6,197 nucleotides of DNA from Saprospiraceae bacterium (GTDB taxonomy: Bacteria; Bacteroidota; Bacteroidia; Chitinophagales; Saprospiraceae): assembly GCA_013361075.1 (NCBI GenBank), contig JABWAJ010000352.1:1-6197 (forward strand), written 5' to 3'. Position 1 is the stretch's first letter, and each line of letters opens with the position of its first letter. The notes beneath the pieces are model-generated. The model ran no database searches. It was not told the origin of the DNA and saw only the letters and a program-made list of their open reading frames with translations. The position numbers and the translations under genes were made by a program. Positions 1 through 5,212 of this stretch are shown piece by piece.

Positions 1-567
1 ATGACCGCAGTAGTCAAAATCAATATAGACGAACTCGACAACAATTTTGTTGAGCATTTGAAACGGGAATTTGCCCACGCTTCTCTGGAGATTCGGGTAC
101 ACGACCAGGAAGATGCTGCATCGGCGTTTGCGGAAGGTGATTTTTGGAATTTGATCGAACTGCTGGATTGGTCGGAGGAAGAAGACGATGCAAAAGTAGT
201 GGAACCAGTCATTCAGGCATTAGAACGCTTGCCATTGGCTCATATTTACCGTTTTGCAGACCTCTTGTCTGAAAAACTCTGGTATTTGGATACCAAGCAA
301 CATGCCCAGGTCTTTTTAGACGATCCGGAAGAAGAAGGCTATTTGTCTGTGGATGATTTTCTCTATGCCCGGTGCGCGGTGGTTGCCAATGGTCGGGAAT
401 ATTACGAAGCGGTGCTCGCCGATCCTTCCCGGATGCCCGTTGATTTTACCTTTGAACCGTTACTGTTTGTTGCCATGACTGCCTATCAACGCAAGACTGG
501 TAAACAATTCATTGCGTTGCCCGCCTTTAACTATGAAACGTACAGTAATAAAAAGGGATGGGAATAA
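1..567 (+). CDS. DUF4240 domain protein with antitoxin-like N-terminus
   Basis: A 188-residue soluble acidic protein of unknown biochemical function. Residues from about 47 (FWNLIELLDW) to about 172 match the pattern I associate with DUF4240: an FW start, a helical stretch with a YRFADLLSEKLW-like core, then a DDFLYARCAVVANG segment and an EPLLFVA helix near the end. Residues 1-35 (KINIDELDNNFVEHLKREF, then a short EIRV strand) resemble the short strand-helix N-termini of small Bacteroidota antitoxin-like proteins; this is recalled resemblance, not a search result. The window begins exactly at the ATG, so a start further upstream cannot be excluded. The gene ends in tandem TAA codons at 565-570. 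The next gene follows 12 bp later in the same frame and looks like a toxin tip, so an immunity or antitoxin role is plausible but inferred. No signal peptide or membrane segment is visible. Confidence 0.8.
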   Translation: MTAVVKINIDELDNNFVEHLKREFAHASLEIRVHDQEDAASAFAEGDFWNLIELLDWSEEEDDAKVVEPVIQALERLPLAHIYRFADLLSEKLWYLDTKQHAQVFLDDPEEEGYLSVDDFLYARCAVVANGREYYEAVLADPSRMPVDFTFEPLLFVAMTAYQRKTGKQFIALPAFNYETYSNKKGWE

Positions 568-579
568 TAAGGTGCGATC

Positions 580-888
580 ATGAAAGACCACGGCAATTCC
601 AATCGAAACAAAAAGCCGCATCACCTGTACGAAATTCGTGATTCGCTTGATGATGATGTATTTAAGTATGGAATCAGCCATGGTCCTGTTGATAAAGACG
701 GGTATTCAAACAGAATGAGGATACAGGTTGATTTTCTAAATCTTGGAGTCAAATGGCTTCGGTTTTTTGGCCGGATCATCTTATTTGATATTCCTGGCAG
801 GAAGGAAGCAAAACGAATTGAACGAGAACATATTCGAAAGCATAGAGAAGCGCATGGACACAACCCAAGAGGTAACATTAAAGATTGA
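580..888 (+). CDS. Orphan GIY-YIG-like nuclease domain, polymorphic-toxin-tip type
   Basis: A 102-residue basic protein. Its motif order fits a GIY-YIG nuclease fold: LYEI (Y17) for the GIY strand, FKYGIS (Y30-G31-I32) for the YIG strand, candidate catalytic arginines R45/R47 in NRMRIQ, a hydrophobic RIILFD strand at 65-70, then GRKEAKRIE with E81 as the likely metal-binding glutamate, ending in HNPRGN. The FKYGIS, GR-EA-E and NP-GN signature is one I recall from the C-terminal toxin modules of large Bacteroidota RHS-like proteins. Here it stands alone, with no long N-terminal delivery region and no signal peptide. The start at ATG 580 is preceded by AAGG at 569-572. The gene lies in frame with the preceding gene, separated by TAATAA, and its stop precedes the acyltransferase start by 14 bp. 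The GIY-YIG assignment rests on motifs only. It could be a detached toxin tip, a small housekeeping-like nuclease, or a decayed fragment. Confidence 0.62.
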   Translation: MKDHGNSNRNKKPHHLYEIRDSLDDDVFKYGISHGPVDKDGYSNRMRIQVDFLNLGVKWLRFFGRIILFDIPGRKEAKRIEREHIRKHREAHGHNPRGNIKD

Positions 889-902
889 GATGGGCTAAAT
901 TC

Positions 903-2024
903 ATGATGATGAGCACTACCCAACTTCTTGCGAAACCCCATTATCCCATCTTAGACGGACTACGTGGTGTGGCTGCCATTATGGTGGTGATCTTCCACAT
1001 TTTTGAGGCGCATGCTACCACACATCTCGATCAAATCGTGAACCACGGGTACCTGGCGGTGGATTTTTTCTTCGTGCTGTCGGGTTTTGTCATTGGTTAC
1101 GCGTATGACGACCGTTGGGGCAAGATGACGCTGGGCGACTTTTTCAAGCGTCGCCTCGTCCGACTTCATCCGATGGTGGTGGTGGGCATGATCGTTGGCG
1201 CAGTTTTTTTCTATTTTCAGGGCTATTCGTTGTGGCCCAGCATCAGTGAGACACCCGTTTGGAAAATGTTGCTCGTGATGGTCATTGGATTTACGCTGAT
1301 TCCCGTATCGCAGGCACTGGACATAAGGGGTTGGTACGAAATGCATCCGCTCAATGGCCCGGCCTGGACCTTGTTTTTTGAATACGTTGCCAATATTTTA
1401 TACGGTCTTTTTATCCGGAATTTTTCAAAAACGGCCCTTTCCATCCTGGTTTTTCTGGCAGGTTGTGCCCTGATTCACCTCGCCGTCACCAGTCCGAATG
1501 GTGACATCATCGGCGGGTGGTCTGTCGAACCGACCCAACTGCGCATTGGGTTCACCCGGCTGATGTACCCCTTTTTTGCAGGGTTGTTGCTGTTCCGGAT
1601 TGGAAAACTAACTCATGTCAAAAATGCGTTCTTTTGGTGCAGCCTGCTGATTGTGACGGTGCTTTCCATCCCCAGAATCGGAGGCAGCGAGCATTTGTGG
1701 ATGAATGGCCTTTACGATTCCCTGACCATCATCATCTTTTTCCCCATCATCGTTTTTCTGGGGGCAAGCGGCGAGGTCAAAGGGAAATTTGCCACCCGCC
1801 TGTGCAATTTTTTTGGCGATATTTCCTACCCGATTTACATCACTCACTATCCGATCCTGTACATCTATACCGGCTGGGTACGCGATGGCAAAATCCCGTT
1901 TCAGGAAGCATTGCCGGTTAGCCTGCTTGTGCTGGTGTCCTGTATTGCGCTTGCTTATGTTTGTTTGAAGTGGTATGATGAGCCGGTGAGGGTGTGGCTG
2001 AGGCAAAAGGTGCTAAGGGGATAG
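903..2024 (+). CDS. Membrane acyltransferase, acyltransferase family 3 (OafA/YrhL type)
   Basis: An integral inner-membrane enzyme expected to transfer an acyl group, often acetyl, to a cell-surface glycan or other envelope acceptor; the acceptor cannot be read from the sequence. Numbering from ATG 903 (373 residues), it shows the family hallmarks: LDGLRG at 17-22, the conserved histidine H32 in the first helix, DFFFVLSGF at 54-62, the basic FFKRRLVRLHP segment at 80-90, GPAWTLFFEY around 152-161, and SYPIYITHYP near 308-317 with H315. About ten hydrophobic helices span the protein, and a C-terminal YDEPVR (358-363) precedes a basic tail. The length is typical of single-domain members, with no SGNH extension. 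Three ATG codons stand in tandem at 903, 906 and 909. A TTG at 885 would extend the frame by six residues and overlap the previous stop, but it has no better ribosome site, so I prefer 903. The gene ends in two in-frame TAG codons (2022-2027). Confidence 0.88.
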   Translation: MMMSTTQLLAKPHYPILDGLRGVAAIMVVIFHIFEAHATTHLDQIVNHGYLAVDFFFVLSGFVIGYAYDDRWGKMTLGDFFKRRLVRLHPMVVVGMIVGAVFFYFQGYSLWPSISETPVWKMLLVMVIGFTLIPVSQALDIRGWYEMHPLNGPAWTLFFEYVANILYGLFIRNFSKTALSILVFLAGCALIHLAVTSPNGDIIGGWSVEPTQLRIGFTRLMYPFFAGLLLFRIGKLTHVKNAFFWCSLLIVTVLSIPRIGGSEHLWMNGLYDSLTIIIFFPIIVFLGASGEVKGKFATRLCNFFGDISYPIYITHYPILYIYTGWVRDGKIPFQEALPVSLLVLVSCIALAYVCLKWYDEPVRVWLRQKVLRG

Positions 2025-2094
2025 TAGAAACAAAGAGGCCCCTTGAGGACAAACCTGAGTTCATCAGCTAAAAGAAGATTACAATACTCAATCT

Positions 2095-3084
2095 ATGGAT
2101 TATTCAACCTTTCCAAAAATAGAACTGCACCTGCATCTGGACTGCTCTCTAAGTTATCATGTGGTTCAACAACTGGCACCGGGCATTAGCTACGAAAGCT
2201 ATCTGGAATCATTTGTTGCACCGCCGAAATGTACCGACCTTGCCGATTACCTGACCCGGGCAGTGAAAGGTTTTGAGCTGATGCAAACAAAGGAAGCTTT
2301 GCGCCTTGTGACGCTGGATTTGTGCGATCAACTCCAGGCCGATCATGTCGCCTATGCCGAAATCCGGTTTGCGCCGCTGCTACATCTGCAAAATGGCCTT
2401 ACCCCGACCGAAGTTGTGCAAACAGTGAACGACGCCCTGGCCGAGGGCATGGCAAAAACCGGACTGATTGCCGGGCTTATTCTCTGCACGCTTCGCCACT
2501 TTTCCGAAGCTCAAAGTATGGAAACCGTTGAATTGGTAGCGGAGTTTAAGGGAACTCATGTTGTGGGGTTCGACATCGCGGCCGATGAAGCGGGCTTTCC
2601 GATCGACAACCATGTAAAAGCCTTTGCCTTTGCCAAAGAAAAAGGACTGCACACCACGGCCCATGCCGGGGAAGCGAAAGGTGCCGAAAGTGTTTGGGAA
2701 ACCTTGCAAAACTTTCGTCCGTCCCGGATCGGGCATGGCGTCAGGAGTGTAGAAGATCCCCGATTGCTCGACTTCCTGAAACAGCAAAGCATCCACCTCG
2801 AAGTGTGCCCAACCAGCAACGTTCAAACGAATGTAGTTGAAACGATCAAAGACCACCCGGCAGACGCCATTTACCGGAGTGGCGTTTCGATGAGTGTCAA
2901 TACAGACTGCCGGACGGTTTCCAACGTGACACTGACCCACGAATACCATGTCCTGCAACAGGAATTTAACTGGCACAAAGCCCATTTTTTGACCTGCAAC
3001 CTGGAAGCCATCGATCACGCCTTTGCTCCGGAAGAAAAGAAGGAAGCTTTGCGGGCCATCATCCGGAAAGCCTATGAGGCGTAG
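2095..3084 (+). CDS. add: Adenosine deaminase family metallohydrolase
   Basis: A 329-residue cytosolic TIM-barrel zinc enzyme expected to hydrolyse adenosine (or a related 6-aminopurine nucleoside) to inosine and ammonia in purine salvage. The zinc and catalytic residues are present: H12 and H14 in ELHLHLD, H190 and the general acid E193 in HAGE, H214 in RIGHG, and D271 in NTD. CPTSN at 238-242 is also typical, and the length matches bacterial family members. Several pocket positions differ from the mammalian enzyme: the residue after HLD is C17 instead of glycine, IAAD (A163) stands where LAGD is usual, and the second aspartate of NTDD is C272. Bacterial relatives often have asparagine at that last position, so adenosine remains the best guess but is not certain. 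The gene follows the acyltransferase after 70 bp without a clear Shine-Dalgarno. Its 3' end overlaps the convergent stress-protein gene by 13 bp. Confidence 0.9.
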   Translation: MDYSTFPKIELHLHLDCSLSYHVVQQLAPGISYESYLESFVAPPKCTDLADYLTRAVKGFELMQTKEALRLVTLDLCDQLQADHVAYAEIRFAPLLHLQNGLTPTEVVQTVNDALAEGMAKTGLIAGLILCTLRHFSEAQSMETVELVAEFKGTHVVGFDIAADEAGFPIDNHVKAFAFAKEKGLHTTAHAGEAKGAESVWETLQNFRPSRIGHGVRSVEDPRLLDFLKQQSIHLEVCPTSNVQTNVVETIKDHPADAIYRSGVSMSVNTDCRTVSNVTLTHEYHVLQQEFNWHKAHFLTCNLEAIDHAFAPEEKKEALRAIIRKAYEA

Positions 3085-3929
3085 CCATCCAAGGGCGCTT
3101 TTTTTAACGTCAGCAGCGTTACATTGCTATGGAAGGCCATTTCCCGGGTGATGCTTTGTCCAAAGAGTTTTTCAAAAAAAGTGGGTTTATGAGTAAACAT
3201 GGCCAGGATATTGGCGTCGCTTTCCTTGATGTATTCATCAATGGCGTTGATCACCTCGCTACTCACTTTAGTATGTACTGAAATTTCGGGATAGGCGTGT
3301 TTTTCCAGCAGGTCGTCCAGTAGGATACCGGTATCAATTTCTTCCGTAAATTCCGGGGAAACGATGTGCAATATATGAATGGAGGCCTGAAACAACTGGG
3401 CAAAAGGAAGAAGAGCTTCCAACTCCTGTTCAACATCCAGAAAATCTGAGGCGTAAACGATTTTGTGGATGTTGCTGAAATAAGCCAGTTCCGGTACTGT
3501 AATTACCGGGATTTTGCTACTGGCAATAACATCTGTCGTGTTGCTGCCCATCAGCACTTTTTTTAACCCCGATGCCCCTTTGGTTCCCATAATGATGAGG
3601 TCAATTTTGTTTTTATTGGTGTAGGCTTCTATAGCAGCTTTCAGCGACATTCCAGCCCCCACATGGCAACTGACTTCAATGTCGTTTCCAACTTCATCTT
3701 TGAGTTTTGCGGCCAAAGCTTCGAGATCGGCTAAAGCATTTTCACTCATAGCATTTATCAAAAGGCCCGGCTTGAAAGACGTAGAAGCACGCGGAATAGC
3801 ATTCATGTACACAGCATGGAACAAAATGATCTTTGCGTTAATTTTCCGGGCTAATTTGGCGGCATAATAAACAGGAATGATAGAAGCTTTTGAAAAATCT
3901 GTTGGCAATAAAATGTGCATCTTCGCCAT
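3072..3929 (-). CDS. Tandem universal stress protein (two UspA domains)
   Basis: A 285-residue cytosolic protein with two Usp domains in series, roughly 1-147 and 154-276. Domain 1 opens with HILLPTDFS (D11) and carries the full nucleotide-binding pattern G-2X-G-9X-G-S (G115, G118, G128, S129), followed by IPVITVP, so it is predicted to bind ATP. Domain 2 opens with KIVYASDF but its corresponding segment (MFTHKPTFFEKLFGQS) lacks the G-2X-G motif, so it is probably a non-binding partner half. This arrangement is common in Bacteroidota tandem Usps, which are generally linked to survival under energy or envelope stress. ATG 3929 gives MAKMHILL; M4 is an alternative start and neither has an obvious ribosome site. 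It lies 144 bp downstream of the K+ channel RCK gene on the same strand, which suggests a shared stress or ion-homeostasis context, although co-transcription is not shown. Its stop lies inside the deaminase 3' end. Confidence 0.92.
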   Translation of the reverse strand: MAKMHILLPTDFSKASIIPVYYAAKLARKINAKIILFHAVYMNAIPRASTSFKPGLLINAMSENALADLEALAAKLKDEVGNDIEVSCHVGAGMSLKAAIEAYTNKNKIDLIIMGTKGASGLKKVLMGSNTTDVIASSKIPVITVPELAYFSNIHKIVYASDFLDVEQELEALLPFAQLFQASIHILHIVSPEFTEEIDTGILLDDLLEKHAYPEISVHTKVSSEVINAIDEYIKESDANILAMFTHKPTFFEKLFGQSITREMAFHSNVTLLTLKKAPLDGYAS

Positions 3930-4073
3930 GTTAAAGTTTTAATTTTGCTGTGATGAAAATCGCGGACAAACGCTCTATTTCAATGGCAAAGAAGTGGGCA
4001 AAAAGTGGAAGTGGCCATGACTTTCCTCAACCAGCGGGCAGGTATTCGTCATTGATATTTGAAGTATGGCCAA
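3930..4073. other. Intergenic gap between RCK gene and usp; possible coding remnant
   Basis: This 144-bp gap separates two same-strand genes and should hold the stress-protein promoter, but I could not find a convincing Bacteroidota -33 TTTG / -7 TAnnTTTG pair. A TTTG is present on the minus strand upstream of the usp start without a matching -7 element. On the plus strand, 3943-4020 reads as a short protein-like phrase (GQTLYFNGKEVGKKWKWP, then TGA). A TGA/ATG overlap at 4017-4020 leads into MTFLNQRAGIRH and a stop at 4053-4055. This could be debris of a lost gene or chance. A 7-bp inverted repeat (TGGCCAT at 4012-4018, ATGGCCA at 4066-4072) spans a long 47-base loop and is too weak to call a terminator. 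Confidence 0.3.
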
Positions 4074-4793
4074 TCAATTGACAGCGCCCAGCAGTTCATG
4101 CAACTTTTTCAGCTGCACGTTGCTTCCCAGTACGATGAAGCTACAGCCCGGCTGCAGGGCAATATCCGGGGAAGGATTGATTTCATAACGACCATCCTGA
4201 TTGCGATAGCCGATAATGTTGATTCCTGTCTGGTGCCGGAGGTGCAACTCCCTGATGGGCAAAGTACGAAATTGCGGCTGGAGTTGCTCGTAACGGATTT
4301 CTTCAAACCCAATATCTGCATGATTTTCGCTGGTAATGAAGGAAAAAAACTCCAGGGCACCGGGTTTGCTCACTAAGGTCGCCATATAGAAACCGCCGAT
4401 TTGTTCGGGCATGACGACATGGTTGGCACCTGCTTTCAGCAATTTTTTCCCTGCTTTGGGCTCCATTGCCCTGCTGATGATGTTGAGCCTGGGATTGAGC
4501 TGGCGGGCAGTGAGTACAATGTACAGGTTGTCGGAATCGTCGGCCAGTGCGGTAATGGTGGCCCTGGCCCGAAGGATTCCGGCAGCCAGCAGGGTTTCAT
4601 CCTGGGTGGCATCTCCTTCTATGTAAAGCAGTGGAGGGTCGCTGTGCTGCAGGCGGTCTATTTTGTCAACAGCATGGTCAATGACTACAAATGGAATGTT
4701 GTGGGTCAGGAGGTTCAGAGAAATTTCCTTGCCATATTTGCCATACCCACACAGCACGACATGGTTATTTAAGGAGTTGATTGCCTTTTGCAT
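4074..4793 (-). CDS. Cytosolic RCK (TrkA-N/TrkA-C) part of a K+ channel, separated by a frameshift
   Basis: A 239-residue regulator-of-K+-conductance module. A Rossmann TrkA-N domain (about 11-130) carries HVVLCGYGKYG with glycines 16, 18 and 21 and D39 at the end of the second strand, a pattern consistent with NAD(H) or another nucleotide ligand. A TrkA-C domain follows from about 155 to the end. In the family these domains sit below a channel pore and gate it. The adjacent upstream pore gene ends exactly where this frame becomes homologous. Dropping one T from the T7 run at 4815-4821 (minus strand) would join them as EGEFF-KNWFLKR-M into one 363-residue protein, close in size to MthK. The same frame is open back to ATG 4868, but the codons upstream of the T-run are an out-of-frame reading of the pore gene's last helix, so I place the stand-alone start at ATG 4793. 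It may be expressed only by slippage, separately from 4793, or not at all. Confidence 0.82.
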   Translation of the reverse strand: MQKAINSLNNHVVLCGYGKYGKEISLNLLTHNIPFVVIDHAVDKIDRLQHSDPPLLYIEGDATQDETLLAAGILRARATITALADDSDNLYIVLTARQLNPRLNIISRAMEPKAGKKLLKAGANHVVMPEQIGGFYMATLVSKPGALEFFSFITSENHADIGFEEIRYEQLQPQFRTLPIRELHLRHQTGINIIGYRNQDGRYEINPSPDIALQPGCSFIVLGSNVQLKKLHELLGAVN

Positions 4794-4809
4794 CCGTTTG
4801 AGGAACCAG

Positions 4810-4821
4810 TTTTTAAAAAAA
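4810..4821 (-). other. T7-A5 homopolymer at the channel pore/RCK frame break
   Basis: On the minus strand the sequence is GAA, then seven T, then five A, then CTGG. In the pore frame it reads GAA TTT TTT TAA and terminates. With six T it reads GAA TTT TTT AAA AAC TGG and continues straight into the RCK domain. The last Phe codon can re-pair perfectly one base downstream (UUU to UUU) while a stop sits in the A site, which makes +1 slippage possible. A one-base mutation or a sequencing error in the run explains the break equally well. Confidence 0.85.
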
Positions 4822-5166
4822 TTCACCTTCCAGAATATAATAAGAAAACACCGCCAGGAAGTAGGCAAATATGCCGATATTGAGCAGAATAATAAAAGAG
4901 GTAAATAAGCGGCCAGCGGCGGACAGGGGCTCTACTTCCATAAACCCAACAGTGGAAATGGTAATGATCACCATGTAAACTGCTTCCACCCAATTGTAAT
5001 TCTCCAGCAGCATGTACCCTGCAATGCCTGTAATCATTTCAATACCCAACAGGCAAAGTGCTACCTTAAAATTCAGGATTTTATCGGGGAAGCGATTGGC
5101 GAGCTTAAAACGAAGCAGCGGCATATCCGGTTTTTTATCAAGGGTAAAGTTACGCATCTGTGGCAT
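4813..5166 (-). CDS. Two-TM potassium channel pore domain, ends at a frameshift
   Basis: The membrane part of an ion-channel-2 (MthK-like) K+ channel, 117 residues from ATG 5166; ATG 5157 is an alternative three codons in. A basic N-terminus precedes TM1 (about 31-54), a pore helix (about 60-71), a filter T72-V73-G74-F75-M76-E77, and TM2 (about 87-112). The protein then stops at TAA (4813-4815) just after EGEFF, where a cytosolic RCK domain should follow; that domain is present in the next frame. The filter departs from the usual TVGYGD/E: phenylalanine at the tyrosine position is common, but methionine (codon ATG, 4939-4941) at the second glycine is unusual. The gene starts 46 bp after the surface-protein gene on the same strand. 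No ribosome-binding site is evident. A further upstream ATG at 5265 would overlap the previous gene by 53 bp and adds a non-family N-terminus, so I rejected it. Confidence 0.82.
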   Translation of the reverse strand: MPQMRNFTLDKKPDMPLLRFKLANRFPDKILNFKVALCLLGIEMITGIAGYMLLENYNWVEAVYMVIITISTVGFMEVEPLSAAGRLFTSFIILLNIGIFAYFLAVFSYYILEGEFF

Positions 5167-5212
5167 AGCAGATAGCTCATTTACCTGATTTATACCGGGT
5201 ATTTTGCAGCGC

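Noticed and set aside
1517..1921. 134-codon open frame on the plus strand inside the acyltransferase
   Set aside because: It lies wholly within a clearly conserved membrane-protein gene in another frame and shows no recognisable domain.
2028..2094. Promoter or terminator between acyltransferase and deaminase
   Set aside because: No Bacteroidota -33/-7 pair and only a 4-bp hairpin (CTGA/TCAG) could be found by eye.
2380..3018. 212-codon open frame on the minus strand opposite the deaminase
   Set aside because: It is antisense to a gene with intact catalytic motifs, and its translation has no family features.
4012..4072. Inverted repeat TGGCCAT/ATGGCCA as a terminator after the RCK gene
   Set aside because: Only 7 bp with a 47-base loop and no following T-run on the minus strand.
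4794..4868. RCK gene starting at ATG 4868
   Set aside because: Codons upstream of the T-run are an out-of-frame reading of the pore gene's last transmembrane helix, so the extra residues are not RCK family sequence.
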